Source of the DNA: Ehretia macrophylla
Taxonomy: Eukaryota; Streptophyta; Magnoliopsida; Boraginales; Ehretiaceae
Direction of reading: 5' to 3'
Length of the DNA: 64,000 nt
Assembly (NCBI GenBank): GCA_037974665.1
Contig: CM075770.1
Span: 7,080,501 to 7,144,500, forward strand
Shown: positions 1-11,371 of the stretch, piece by piece
Layout of the letters: every line of letters begins with the position of its first letter
Numbering within the stretch: position 1 is the first letter of the stretch
Program-made: the position numbers and the translations under genes
Notes under the pieces: generated by a model
What the model saw: the letters and a program-made list of their open reading frames with translations, nothing else
Database searches by the model: none
What the model was told of the DNA's origin: nothing

Positions 1-92
1 CAATAAACCCATTGGGCCTTTCGAATGGGCCGTCTCTCTGGGCTAGGACTATGAACCGTCAACATATAACGACTTTGTGTCCTCAACATGAC

Positions 93-211
93 AGGTGTGA
101 TCAGACCACCACTAATGCACCAGAACCCATCAGAACTCCGAAGTTAAGCATGCTTAGGCAAGAGTAGTACTAGGATGGGTGACTCCCTCGGAAGTCCTCG
201 TGTTGCACCCC
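93..211 (+). rRNA. 5S rRNA gene copy 1 (type A, diverged)
   Basis: The 5S rRNA is the small RNA of the large ribosomal subunit, transcribed by RNA polymerase III from an internal promoter (box A about nt 50-64, intermediate element 67-72, box C 80-97). This copy aligns over all 119 nt to the array consensus. It has changes at gene nt 58, 64 and 68 (box A and intermediate element) and nt 92 and 97 (box C), so activity is doubtful. A T-run follows the 3' end. Confidence 0.88.
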
Positions 212-774
212 CCTTTTTTGTTTTGATTTTTGCCACGCTAAGCCTTGCCAAGATGCTTTATCCATCACATTTCTGTTATCGAGACCCACGGCATCTTGGG
301 CAAGACAACTTCACTTCGTGTAGAGGCTGCACCTGAAAACCGAGGGCGTGGGGCCTGTGACCAAGTCTCCGTCGCTCCGGTGCCCATAACTTTTGATCCG
401 TAAGGAGTTATGCAGTGCACATCATACCGTCGGAAAGCTCTCCAATAGTTCTACGATAGGGCGGCAAGCCTGCTCGGATGTGCCTATTTTTGGAGCCCAA
501 AATTGATCGTTTTCATCAGTTTTGGGCCACTTCTCTTCATTTTGCACTATTTTTTCATCCCGGATCATTCGTAGTGAGCCACGAAAAGGACAACAACCTG
601 AATCGCAGGACATTAGTGGGCCCTACAATGCGTCGATATCGTGTCTTCCGAGGATGCTACATTGTTGAAGCAGATGAGTCGTTGATAAACCCACTGGGCC
701 TTTCGAATAGGCCGTCTCTCTAGGCTGGGATTGTGAGCCGTCGACACATAAGGGATTTGCACCCTCCACATGAC

Positions 775-893
775 GGTTGTGATCATACCAGCACTAATGT
801 ACTGGATCCCATCAGAACTTCGAAGTTAAGCGTGCTTGGGCGAGAGTAATACTAGGATGGGTGACCCCATGGTAAGTCCTCGTGTTGCACCTC
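775..893 (+). rRNA. 5S rRNA gene copy 2 (type A)
   Basis: Full length. Box A (GTTAAGCGTGCTTGG) is intact. Changes include nt 75 G to A, nt 95 C to A and nt 99 G to T, and the 3' end reads CACCTC. Confidence 0.88.
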
Positions 894-1446
894 TCTTTAC
901 GATTTGTTTTTTTTTGCTCATTAAGCCTTGCCAAGATACTTTATCCGTCATATTTCGATTATTGAGTCCAACGACATCTTGGGCAAGACAACTTCACTTC
1001 GCGTAGAGGCTGGGCCCACAAACCGAGGGCGTAGGGCCTGTGACCAGGTCTCTGTCGCTCTAGTGCCTATAACTTCTGATCCGTAAGGCGTTATGCGGCG
1101 CACAACATACCGTTGAAAAGCTCTCCGAGAGCTCTACGACGAGGGCAGCAAGTCAGCTCTTCTGTGCCTTTTTTGAAGCCGAAAATCAATCATTTTCATC
1201 AGTGTTGGTTCTTTTTGCATTGTTTCTTTGTCCTGCATCGTTCTTAGTGAGCTGCGAAAAGGACACAACCTAACTCGCAGTACATTAGAGAGCCCTACAA
1301 TGCATCGATATCGCATCTTGCGAGGATGCTACGTTGTTGAAGCAGATGGGTCATCAATAAAACCACTAGGTCTTTCGAATGGGCTGTCTCTCTGGGTTGG
1401 GACTGTGAACCGTCAACACATAAGGGATTTATGCCCTAAACATGAC

Positions 1447-1606
1447 TGTTGTGATCATACTAGCATTAATGCACTAGATCCCATCAGAACTCCGAAGTTA
1501 AAAGCACAAATGCACTGGATCCCATCAGAACTCCGAAGTTAAGCATGTTTGGGCGAAAGTAGTACTAGGATGGGTGACCTCCTTGGAAGTCCTCGTGTTG
1601 CACCCC
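1447..1606 (+). pseudogene. 5S rRNA gene copy 3 with 41-bp internal tandem duplication
   Basis: Spans 160 bp instead of 119. The stretch around gene nt 24-54 (CCCATCAGAACTCCGAAGTT) occurs twice, at about 1470-1500 and 1511-1541, separated by AAAAGCACAA. Duplicating this part would disrupt the 5S fold and shift box C relative to box A, so I call it a pseudogene. The unit is correspondingly long (724 bp to the next copy). Confidence 0.9.
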
Positions 1607-2170
1607 TCTTTTCATTTTATTTTTTTGCCCCGTTAAGCATTGCCAAGATGTTTTATCCATCACATTTCTATTATCGATTCCCATGTCAACTTGGGCAAGA
1701 CAACTTCGCCTCGCGTAGAGGCTGGGCCCACAAACTGAGGGCGTGGCGCCTGTGACCAAGTCTCTGTCGCTCATTTGCCCATAAGTTTTGATCCGTAAGG
1801 AGTTATGCGGAGCACATCATACCATTAGAAATCTCTCTGAGAGCTCTACGACGCGGACAGCAAGCCTGCTTGGCTGCATATATTTTTAGAGCCCAAAATC
1901 AACTATTTTTATTAGTTTTGCGCCATTTTTCTTCTTTTTACGCTATTTCTTCATCACGGATCATTCATAGTGAGCCGTGAAAAGGACGACAACCTATCTC
2001 ACGGGACATTAGATGGCCCTACAATGTGTCGATATCGCATCTTGCGAGGATGCTATGTTGTTGAAGTAGATGGGTCGTCGATAAACCCATTGAGCCTTTC
2101 GAATGGACCGTCTCTCTAGGATGGGACTGTGAACTGTCAACACATAAGGGATTTGCGACCTCAACATGAC

Positions 2171-2289
2171 GGGTGCGATCATACCAGCAGTAATGCATCG
2201 GATCCCATTAGAATTCCGAAATTAAGCGTGGTTGGGCGAGAGTAGTACTAAGATGGGTGACCCCTTGGGAAGTCCTCCTGTTGCACCCC
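2171..2289 (+). rRNA. 5S rRNA gene copy 4 (type A)
   Basis: Full length with canonical 5' end GGGTGCGATC. Changes at nt 51 G to A and 61 C to G in box A, and nt 81 G to A at the edge of box C. Confidence 0.88.
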
Positions 2290-2845
2290 CTTTTTTGTCT
2301 TGATTTTAGCCCCGTTAAGCCTTGCCAAGATGATTTATCTGTCACATTTCTATTATCGAGTCCCACGGTATCTTGGGCAAGATAACTTCACTTCGTGTAG
2401 AGGCTAGGCTCGCAAACTGAGGGCGTAGGGCCTATGACCAAGTCTCCGTTGCTCCGGTGCCCATAACTTTTGATCCATTAGGAGTTATTCGGCGCACATC
2501 ATACCATTGGAAAGCTTTCCAAGAGCTCTACGATAGGGGAAACAAGCCAGCTCAAATGCGCCTATTTTCGGATCCTAAAATAGATCATTTTCATCAGTTT
2601 TGGGCTACTTTTCTTCTTTTTTCGCTGTTTCTTCGTCCCGGTTCGTTCGTAGTGAGCCGTGAAAAGGTTGAACTCGCGGGACATTAGGGGGCTATACAAC
2701 GCATTGATATTGCGTCTTGCGAGGATACTACGTTGTTGAAGTAGATGGGTCGTCGATAAACCCATTGGGCCTTTCGAATGGGCCGTCTCTCTAGGCTAGG
2801 GCAATGAACCGTCAACAAATGAGGGATTTGCTACCTCAACATAAC

Positions 2846-2964
2846 GGGTGCGATCATACCAGCAATAATGCACCGGATCCCATCAGAACTCCAATGTTAA
2901 GTGTGCATGGGCGAGAGTAGTACTAGGATGGGTGACCTCCTAGGAAGTCGTCCTATTGCACCCC
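2846..2964 (+). rRNA. 5S rRNA gene copy 5 (type A)
   Basis: Full length. Carries the A-to-T change at nt 50 (CCAATGTTAAG) shared with copies 9, 11, 12, 13 and 16. Box A also has nt 57 C to T and 62 T to A. Confidence 0.88.
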
Positions 2965-3527
2965 TATTTTCATTTTGTTTTTTTGTCCCGTTAAGCCTTG
3001 ACAAGATGCTTTATCCATCACATTTCTATTATTGAGTCTCGTGGCATCACCGGCAAGTCAACTTTGCTTCGCGTAGAGGCCGGGCCCGCAAACCGAGGCG
3101 TGAGGCCTATGACTAAGTCTCCGTCTCTCTGGTGCCCGTACCTTTTGATCCGTAAGGAGTTATGCGGCATGCAGCATACCGTTGGAAGGCTCTCCGAGAG
3201 CTCTACAATCGTGAAAGCAACCCTGCTTGGCTGTGCCAACTTTTAGAGCCAAAAATTGACTGTTTTTATCAGTTTTGGGCCACTTTTCTTCTTTTTGCGC
3301 TGTTTCTTCGTCACAGATCATTCGTAGTGAACTGCGAAAAGGACGACAACCCAAGTCGCGGGACATTAGAGGGCCCTACAACGTGTCGATATTGCGTCTT
3401 GCGAGGATGCTACGTTGTTGAAGCATATGGGTTGTCGAAAAACCTATTAGGCCTTTCGAATGGGCCGTCTCTCTGGGTTGGGACTATGAACCGTCAACAC
3501 ATAAGGAATTTGCACCCCCAACATGAC

Positions 3528-3646
3528 GGGTGCGATCATACCACTACTAATGCACCGGATTCCATCAGAACTCTGAAGTTAATCGTGCTTGGGCGAGAGT
3601 AGTACTAGCATGGGTGACCCCATGGGAAGTCCTTGTGTTGCACCCT
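3528..3646 (+). rRNA. 5S rRNA gene copy 6 (type A)
   Basis: Full length. Box A change at nt 56 (GTTAATC), box C change at nt 82 G to C, 3' end CACCCT. A low-stop reading frame runs from the preceding spacer into this gene and is not a real gene. Confidence 0.88.
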
Positions 3647-4208
3647 TATTTTCGTATTGTTTTTGTCCCGGTTAAGCCTTGCCAAGATGCATTATCCGTG
3701 ACAATTCTATTTTCGAGTCCCACGGCATCTTGGGCGAGACAACTTCGCTTCGCGTAGAGGCTAGGTACGCAAACCGAGGGCGTGGGGCCTGTGACCAGGT
3801 CTCTATCATTTTGGTGCCCATAACTTTTGATCCGTAAGCAGTTATACGGTGCACAGCATACTGTTGGAAAGCTCTCCGAAAGCTCTACGATTGGGGCAAT
3901 AAGCCTGCTCAGCCATGCCTATTTTTGAAGCCAAAAATCAATCGTTTTCATCAATTTTGAGCCATGTTTTTTCTTTTTACGCTGTTTCTTCGTTCCGGAT
4001 CATTCGTAGTGAGCCACGAAAAGGACATAACCTAACTCATAATACATTAGAGGGCCCTACAACTAGTCAATATTACGTCTTGGGAGGATGCTATGTTGTT
4101 GAAGCAGATGGGTCGTCAATAAACCCGTTGGGCCTTTTGAATGGGTCATCTCTCTGGGCTGGGACTGTGAACCGTCAGCACATAAGGGATTTGCGCACTC
4201 AACATGAT

Positions 4209-4327
4209 GGGAGCGATCATACCAGCACTAATGCACCAGATCCCATTAGAACTCCGTAGTTAAGCGTGCTTGGGCGAGAGTAGTACTAGGATAGGTGACC
4301 CCCTGAGAAGTCCTCGTATTGCACTCC
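4209..4327 (+). rRNA. 5S rRNA gene copy 7 (type A)
   Basis: Full length. Box A is nearly intact (change at nt 49). Box C reads GGATAGGTGA with nt 85 G to A, and the 3' end is GCACTCC. The next gene position is deleted, so the next full copy is 1109 bp away. Confidence 0.88.
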
Positions 4328-4734
4328 TCATTTTCGTTTTATTTTTTTGACCCGTTAAGCCTTTCCAAGATGATTTATCCGTCACATTTCTATTATTGAG
4401 TCCCATAGTGTCTGAGGCAAGACAACTTCGCTTCACTTAGAAGCTGGGCCCGCAAACCAAGTGCGTGGGGCCTGTGACCAAGTCTCCATTGCTCATTTGC
4501 CCATAACTTTTAATCCATAAGGAGTTATGTGGTGCACATTATACCATTGGAAAGCTCTCTGGGAGCCCTACAATGGGAGCAGCAAGCCTACTTAGCTGCA
4601 CCTATTTTTGGTACCGAAAATCAAACATTTTCATCAGTTTTAGGCCACTTTTCTTCTTTTTGCATTGTTTCGTCGTCACGGATCATTCGTAGTGAACCGT
4701 GAAAAGGACGACAACCTAACTCACAGGACATTAG

Positions 4735-4754
4735 AAATCCTCATGTTGTACCCC
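4735..4754 (+). pseudogene. 5S rRNA gene fragment, copy 8 (last ~20 nt only)
   Basis: Spacer sequence ending GGACATTAGA joins directly to the last 20 nt of a 5S gene (TCCTCATGTTGTACCCC) and then the normal downstream T-run. About 253 bp, comprising the spacer end, promoter and most of the gene, are missing relative to two full units. Confidence 0.85.
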
Positions 4755-5317
4755 CTTTTCGTTTTTATTTTTTGCCCCGTTAAGCCTTGCCAAGATGCTT
4801 TCTCCATCGTATTTCTATTATCGAGTCCCACGGCATCTTGGGCAAGACAAATTCACTTCATGTAGAGGATGGGCCCACAAACCGAGGGCGTGGGTCCGGT
4901 GACAAAGTCTCCGTCGCTCCAGTACCCATAACTTTTGATCCGTAAGGAGTTATGCAGCGCACAACACATCATTGGAAAGCTCTCTGAGAGCTCTACGATG
5001 GGGGTAGCAAGCTTGGTCGGCTGCGATGTTTTTCCATGTCCAAAATTGATTGTTTTTATCAATTTCGGGCCACTTTTCTTCTTTTTACGCTGTTTCTTCA
5101 TCCCGGATTGTTCGTAGTTACCCGTGAAAAGGACGACAACCTAACTCGGGGGACATTAGAGGGCCCTACAATGCGTCAATATCACGTCTTGGGAGGATGC
5201 TACGTTGTTGAAGCAGATGGGTCATCGATAAACCTAATGAACCTTTCAAATGGGGCGTCTCTCTGGCCTGGGACTGTGAACTGTCAACACATAAGCGATT
5301 TGCGCCCTCAACATGAC

Positions 5318-5436
5318 GGGTGCGATCATACCAGCACTAAAGCACTGGATCCCATCAGAACTCTAATGTTAAGCATGCTTGGGCGAGAGTAGTACTAGAA
5401 TGGGTGACATCTTGGGAAGTCCTCGTGTTGCACTCC
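5318..5436 (+). rRNA. 5S rRNA gene copy 9 (type A)
   Basis: Full length with canonical 5' end. Box A has nt 58 G to A and box C has nt 82 G to A. The nt-50 T marker and a TTTGTATTTTTTCC tail link it to copies 11, 13 and 16. Confidence 0.88.
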
Positions 5437-5999
5437 TCTTTTCGTTTTGTATTTTTTCCTCGTTAAGCCTTGCCAATATGCTTTATCCATCACATTTCTA
5501 TTATCTAGTCCCACGGCATCTTCGGCAAGACAACTTCGCTTCGCGTAGAGGCTGGGCCTGTAAACCGAGTCGTGTGGCCTGTGACCAAGTCTCCGTCCTT
5601 CCAGTGCATATAACTTTTGATCCGTAAGGAGTTATGCGGCGCACAGCATACCGTTGGAAACCTCTTCGACAGCTCTACGACGGCGGCAAGAAGCCTACTC
5701 AGCTGCACCTATTTTTGAAGCCAAAAATCAACCGTTTTCATCAGTATTGGGCCAATTTTCTTCTTTTTACGCTATTTCTTCGTCACGGATCATTCATAGT
5801 GAAACACGAAAAGGACGACAGCCCTACTCACGGGATATTAGAGGGCCCTACAATGCATCGATATCGGGTCTTGTGAGGATGCTACATTGTTGAAGAAGAT
5901 GGGTCGTCGATGAACCCATTGGGCCTTTTGAATGGGACGTCTCTCTAGGCTAGGACTGTGTACCGTCAACACATAAGGGCTATGTGCCCTCAACATGAT

Positions 6000-6118
6000 G
6001 GGTGTGATCGTACCAGCTCTAATGAAATGAATCCCATCAGAACTCCGAAGTTAAGCATGCTTGGGTGAGAGTAGTACTAGGATGGGGGACGCCCTGGGAA
6101 GTCCTCGTGTTGTACCCC
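6000..6118 (+). rRNA. 5S rRNA gene copy 10 (type A)
   Basis: Full length but with an altered 5' half (CTAATGAAATGAATCCC). Box C change at nt 88 T to G (GGATGGGGGA). 3' end TTGTACCCC. Confidence 0.87.
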
Positions 6119-6679
6119 CCTTTTTGTTTTTATTTTTTGCCCCGTTAAGCCTTGCCATGATGCTTTATCCATCATATTTCCATTATCGAGTCCCACAACA
6201 TCTTGGGTAAGTAAACTTCACTTCATGTAAAGGCTGGGCCTGCAAACCGAGGGCGCGGGTTTGGTGACCAAGTCTCCGTTGCTCCGGTGGCCATAACTTT
6301 TGATCCGTATGGAGTTATGCGGTGCATAGCACAAAGTTGGAATCTCTCCAAGAGCTCTATGATGGGGTAGCAAGCCTGGTCGGCTGTGCATGTTTTCCAA
6401 GCCCAAAACGACTATTTTTATTAATTTCGGGCCACTTTTCTTCTTTTTACACTGTTTCTTCATCCCAGATTGTTCGTAGTTAGCCGTGAAAAGGACGATA
6501 ACCTAACTCAGAGGACATTAGAGAGCCTTGCAATGCGTCAATATCGCGTCTTGGGAGGATGCTACGTTGTTGAAGCAGATGGGTCGTCGATAAACCCAAT
6601 GGGCCTTACAAATGGGTTGTCTCACTAGGTTAGGACTGTGAACCGTCAACACATATGGGATTTGCACCGTCAACTTGAC

Positions 6680-6798
6680 GGGTGCGATCATACCAGCACT
6701 AAAGCACCGGATCCCATCAGAACTCCGATGTTAAGCATGCTTGGGGGAGAGTAGTTCTGGGATGGGTGACCTCCTTGGAAGTCATCGTGTTGCACCCC
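6680..6798 (+). rRNA. 5S rRNA gene copy 11 (type A)
   Basis: Full length, canonical first 23 nt. Changes at nt 58, 67, 77 and 80. Box C core GGATGGGTGA is intact. Same subgroup as copies 9 and 13. Confidence 0.88.
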
Positions 6799-7361
6799 TC
6801 TATTCATTTTGTATTTGTGCCCCGTTAAGCCTTGCCAAGATGCTTTATCCATCCCATTTCTATTATTGAGTCCCACAACATCTTTGGCAAGACAACTTCG
6901 CTTCGCGTAGAGGCTGGGCCCATAAACCGAGTCGTGGGGCCTATGACCAAGTCTCCGTCCCTCAGGTGCCTATAACTTTTGATCCATGAGGAGTTATGCG
7001 GCGCACAGCATACCGTTGGAAAGCTCTCCGAGGGCTCTACAACCTGGTCAACAAGCCAGCCATGCTGTACCTATTTTCGGAGCCAAAAATCAATCATTTT
7101 TATCAGTTTTGGGCTAGTTTTTTTCTTTTAGCGTTATTTCTTCGTCATGGATCATTTGTCGTTAATCGCGAAAAGGATGACAACCAAACTCGCGGGAGAT
7201 TAGAGGGCCTTACAACGCGTCGATATCAAGTCTTGGGAGGATGCAACGTTGTTGAAGCAGATGGGTCGTCAATAAGCCCATTGGGCCTTTTGAATGGGCC
7301 ATCTCTCTGGGCTGGGACTTCGACCCGTCAGCACATAAGGGCATTGCTCCCTCAACTTGAC

Positions 7362-7480
7362 AGGTGTGATCATACCAACACTAATGTATCGGATCCCATT
7401 AGAACTCTGATATTAAGCGTGATTGGGAGAGAGTAGTACTAGGATGGATGACCCCCTAGGAAGTCCATGTGTTGCACCCC
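7362..7480 (+). rRNA. 5S rRNA gene copy 12 (type A)
   Basis: Full length starting AGGTGTGATC. Box A is damaged at nt 51 and 61, the intermediate element at nt 67, and box C at nt 87. Confidence 0.87.
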
Positions 7481-8043
7481 TCTTTTGGTTTTTTTTTTTG
7501 CCCCGTTGAGGCTTGCCAAGATGTTTTATCCGTCACATTTCTATTATCAAGTCACACGGCATCTTGGGCAAGACAACTTCGCATCATGTAGAGGCTGGGC
7601 CCGCAAACCGAGAGCGTGGGGCATGTGACCAAGTCTCCGTCGCTCCGGTGCCCATAATTTTTGATCTGTAAGTCGTTATGCGGTGCACAACATACCGTTG
7701 GAAAGCTATCCGAGAGCTCTAGAATGGGGAAGCAAGCCTAGTTGGCTGTGACTATTTTTTGAGCCCAAAATCGACCATTTTTTTTTATCAATTTTGGGCC
7801 AATTTTCTTCTTTTTTCGCTCTTTGTTCATCCCAGATCGTTCGTAGGTAGCCTCGAAAAGGATGACAACCCATCTCGAGGGACATTAGAGGGCCCTACAA
7901 TGTGTCAATATCACGTGGGATAATGCTATGTTGTTGAAGCAGATGGGTCGTTGATAAAACCATTGGTCCTTTGAAATGGGTCGTCACTCTGGGGTTGGAC
8001 TGTGAACCGTCAACACATAAGGGATTTGCGCCCTCAACATGAC

Positions 8044-8162
8044 GGCTGCAATCATACTAGCACTAATGCACCGAATCCCATCAGAAGTCTGATGTTAAGC
8101 GTGCTTGGGCAAGAGTAGTACTAGGATGGGTGACCTTTTGGGAAGTTCTCGTGTTGCACCCC
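8044..8162 (+). rRNA. 5S rRNA gene copy 13 (type A)
   Basis: Full length. 5' end GGCTGCAATC. nt 68 G to A in the intermediate element and three C-to-T changes at nt 93-95 in box C. Confidence 0.87.
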
Positions 8163-8724
8163 ACTTCTCGTTTTGTATTTTTGCCCCGTTAAGCCTTGGC
8201 TAGTTGATTTATCGATCACATTTCTATTATCGAGTCCCACGGTATCCTCGGCAAGACAACTTCGCTTCGCGTAGAGGCTGGGCCCGTAAACCGAGGTGTG
8301 GGGCCTTTGACCAAGTCTCCGTCCCTCCGGTGCCCATAACTTTTGATCCGTAAAGAGTTATGCGGTGCACAACATACCATTGGAAAGCTCTCCGAGAGCT
8401 CTACGGTGGGGGCAGTAAGCCTGCTCGGGTGCACCTATTTTCAAAGCCAAAAATCAACTATTTTCAACAGTTTTGGGCCACTTTTCTTTGTTTTGCCCTG
8501 TTTCTTCATCACGGATCATTCGTAGTGAACCGCAAAAAGGACGACAACCCAACTCGTGGGACATTAGAGGGCCTTACAACGTGTCGATATCGCGTCTTGC
8601 GAGGATGCTACGTTGTTGAAGCAGATGGGTCGTTGAAAAACCCATTAGGCCTTTCAAATGGGCGTCTCTCTGGGCTGGGAATGTAAACCATCAACACATA
8701 AGGGATTCGCGCCCTCAACATGAC

Positions 8725-8843
8725 GGGTGTGATCATACCAGCCCTAATTCACCGGATCCCATCAGAACTCCAAAGTTAAGCGCGCTTAGACGAGAGTAGT
8801 ACTAGGATGGGTAACCCCCTAGGAAGTCCTCGTGTTGCACCCC
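8725..8843 (+). rRNA. 5S rRNA gene copy 14 (type A)
   Basis: Full length. Box A changes at nt 59 and 64, intermediate element affected at nt 66, box C at nt 89 G to A (GGATGGGTAA). Confidence 0.87.
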
Positions 8844-9406
8844 GCTTTTCATTTTGTTTTTTTGCCTTGTTCAAGCTTTCCATGATGGTTTATCCGCCAT
8901 ATTTCTGTTATCAACTCTCACGGCATCTTGGGCAAGATAGCTTCACTACGCGTAGATGCTGGGCCCACAAACTGAGGGCATGGGGCTTGTGACCTGGTAT
9001 CCGTAGCTCAAGTGCCCATTACTTTTGATCCATAAGGAGTTATGCGGTGCACAACATACCGTTGGAAGGCTCTTCGAGAGCTCTACGACGGGGGCAGCAA
9101 GCCTGGTTGGCTGCACCTATTTTCGGAGCCAAAAATCTACCGATTTATTAGTTTTGGGCCACTTTTCTTCTTTTTCCACTGTTTCTTCATCACAGATCAT
9201 TCGTAGTGAATCGCGAAAAGGATGACAACCTAATTCGCAAGATATTAGAAGGCCCCACTACTTGTCGATATCGAGTCTTGTGAGGATACTACATTGTTAA
9301 AGCAGATGGGTCGTCAATAAACCCATTGGGCCTTTCGAATGGGCCATCTCTCTGGGATCGGACTGTGTACCGTCAACATATAAGGGCTTTGTACCCTCAA
9401 CATGAC

Positions 9407-9525
9407 GGGTGCGATCATACCAGCACTAATGCACCGGATCCCATCAGAACTCTAAAGTCAAGCGTGCTTGGCCGAGAGTAGTACTAGGATGGGTGATGCC
9501 CTAGGAAGTCCTCGTGTTGCACCCC
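9407..9525 (+). rRNA. 5S rRNA gene copy 15 (type A)
   Basis: First 46 nt match the consensus exactly. Changes at nt 53 (GTCAAGC) and 66 (GGCCGAG), and box C ends GATGCCCTAGG. Confidence 0.89.
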
Positions 9526-10086
9526 CCTTTTCATTTTTATGTTTTACCCCGTTAAGCGTTTCCAAGATACTTTATCTGTCATATTTCTATTATCGAGTCC
9601 CACGGTATCTTGGGCAAGACAACTTCGCTTCACGTTGAGGCTGGGCCCGTAAACCGAGGGCGTAGGGCCTGTGACTAAGTCTCTGTCGCTCCGGTGCCCA
9701 TAACTTTTGATCTGTAAGGAGTTATGCGGCACACATCACACCGTTAGAAAGCTCTACGAGAGCTCTACGATGGGGCTGCAAGCTTGGTCGACTGCGACTA
9801 TTTTTTGAGCCAAAATCGACCATTTTTATCAATTTTGGGTCAATTTTCTTCTTTTTTTCTATTTTTTCATCCCGGATCGTTCGTAGTTAGCTGCGAAAAG
9901 GACGACAACCTAACTCAGGGGATATCAGAGGGCCCCACAACGCATCAATATCTCATCTTGGGAGGATTCTACGTTGTTGAAGCAGATGGGTCGTCGATAA
10001 ACCCATTGGGCCTTTCAAATGGGCCGTTTCTCTAGGTTGCGACAGTGAGTCATCAACACATAAGGGATTTGTGCCCTCAGCATGAC

Positions 10087-10205
10087 GGGTGCGATCATAC
10101 CAACACTAGTGCACCGGATCCCATCAGAACTCCAATGTTAAGCGTGCTTGGGCGAGAGTAGTACTAGGATAGGTGACCTCTTAGGAAGTACTCGTGTTGC
10201 ACCCC
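10087..10205 (+). rRNA. 5S rRNA gene copy 16 (type A)
   Basis: Full length. Box A proper (GTTAAGCGTGCTTGG) is intact with the nt-50 T marker. Box C has nt 85 G to A. Confidence 0.88.
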
Positions 10206-10731
10206 TCTTTTTATTTTGTATTTCTTCCCCGTTAATCCTTGCTAAGATGCTTTATCTAACACATTTCTATTATCGAGTCCCACGACATCTTCGGCAAGAG
10301 AACTTCGCTTCGCGTAGAGGCTGGGCCCATAAACTGAGGTGTGGGGCCTGTGACCAAGTCTTCGTCCCTCTGGTGCCCATATTTTTTGATCCGTAAGAAG
10401 TTATGCGGCGCACAACATACTGTTGAAAAGCTCTCCGAGGGCTCTAAGACCAAGAAGACAACCTTGCTCGGTTCAACTAGTTTTTGGAGACCAAAATTGA
10501 TCATTTTTATCAGTTTTGGGCATTTTTCTTCCTTTTGCGTAGTTTCATCATCCCGGATTGTTTGTAGTGAGCCGCGAAAAGGATGACAACTTAACTCGCC
10601 GGACATTTGGATGCTACATTGTTGAAGAAAATGGGTCGTCGATAAACCCATTTAGCCTTTCGAATGGGCCGTCTCTTTGGGCTGGGACTGTGAACCATCA
10701 ACACATAAGGGATTTGCGCCCTCAATAGGAA

Positions 10732-10850
10732 GGGTGCGATCATACCACCACTAATGCACCGAATCCCTTCAGAACTCCAAAGTTAAGCGTGTTTGGGCGA
10801 GAGTAGCACTAGGATGGGTGATCCCCTGTGAACTCCTCGTGTTGCACCCC
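10732..10850 (+). rRNA. 5S rRNA gene copy 17 (type A)
   Basis: Full length. nt 61 C to T in box A, nt 76 T to C, and box C reads GATCCCCTGTGAACTCC. Flanked on both sides by shortened spacers, with deletions near 10607 and 10903. Confidence 0.88.
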
Positions 10851-11222
10851 TCTTTTTGTTTTGTTTTTTTGCCCCGTTAAGCCTTGCCAAGATGTTTTAT
10901 CGATGCATTAGAAAGCTCTATGAGAGCTCTACGACGGGTGCAGAACGCCTGCTTGGCTGCACCAATTTTCGGAGCCCAAAATCGATCGTTTTCATCGGTT
11001 TTGGGCCACTTTTCATCTCTTTGTCCTGTTTCTTCGTCTCGGATTGTTCTTAGTGAGCCGTGGAAAGGACAACAACCTAACTCATTGGATATTAGAGGGC
11101 CCTACAATGCGTTGATATCGTGTTTGCGAGGATGCTACGTTGTTGAAGTAGATGGGTCATTGAAAAACCCATTAGGCCTCTCGAATGGGCTGTCTCTTTG
11201 GGCTGGGACTGTCAACCGTCAA

Positions 11223-11252
11223 CACATAAGGGCTTTGCGCCCTCAACATGAC
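11223..11252 (+). promoter_or_regulatory. External upstream promoter region of a 5S gene (representative)
   Basis: Immediately before copy 18. An AT-rich ATAAG element lies at about -27 to -23, a GC pair at about -14/-13, and C at -1. This matches the plant pattern established for 5S genes (TATA-like near -28, GC near -12, C at -1). The stretch AGGGCTTTGCGCCCT also forms a 5-bp inverted repeat. The same block precedes most copies, with T for C or other changes in many; type A units often read AAGGGATTTG. Confidence 0.6.
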
Positions 11253-11371
11253 GGGTATGATCATACCAGCACTAATGCACCGGATCCCATCAGAAGTCTG
11301 AAGTTAAGCGTGTTTGGGAGAGAATAGTACTAGGATGGGTGACCCCATAGGAAGTCCTCGTGTTGCACCCC
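11253..11371 (+). rRNA. 5S rRNA gene copy 18 (type A)
   Basis: Full length with an intact upstream promoter region (11223-11252). nt 61 C to T, 67 C to A and 72 G to A. The box C core is intact. Confidence 0.88.

Noticed and set aside
3162..3602. A 146-codon open frame recurring at several units (also 6996-7436, 33112-33555) that runs through the spacer into the 5S gene
   Set aside because: It tracks the repeat unit, ends inside the 5S gene, is broken in most units, and often begins at a non-ATG codon. The 680-bp period is not a multiple of three. It reflects low stop density in the spacer, not a gene; a dN/dS test across units would settle it.
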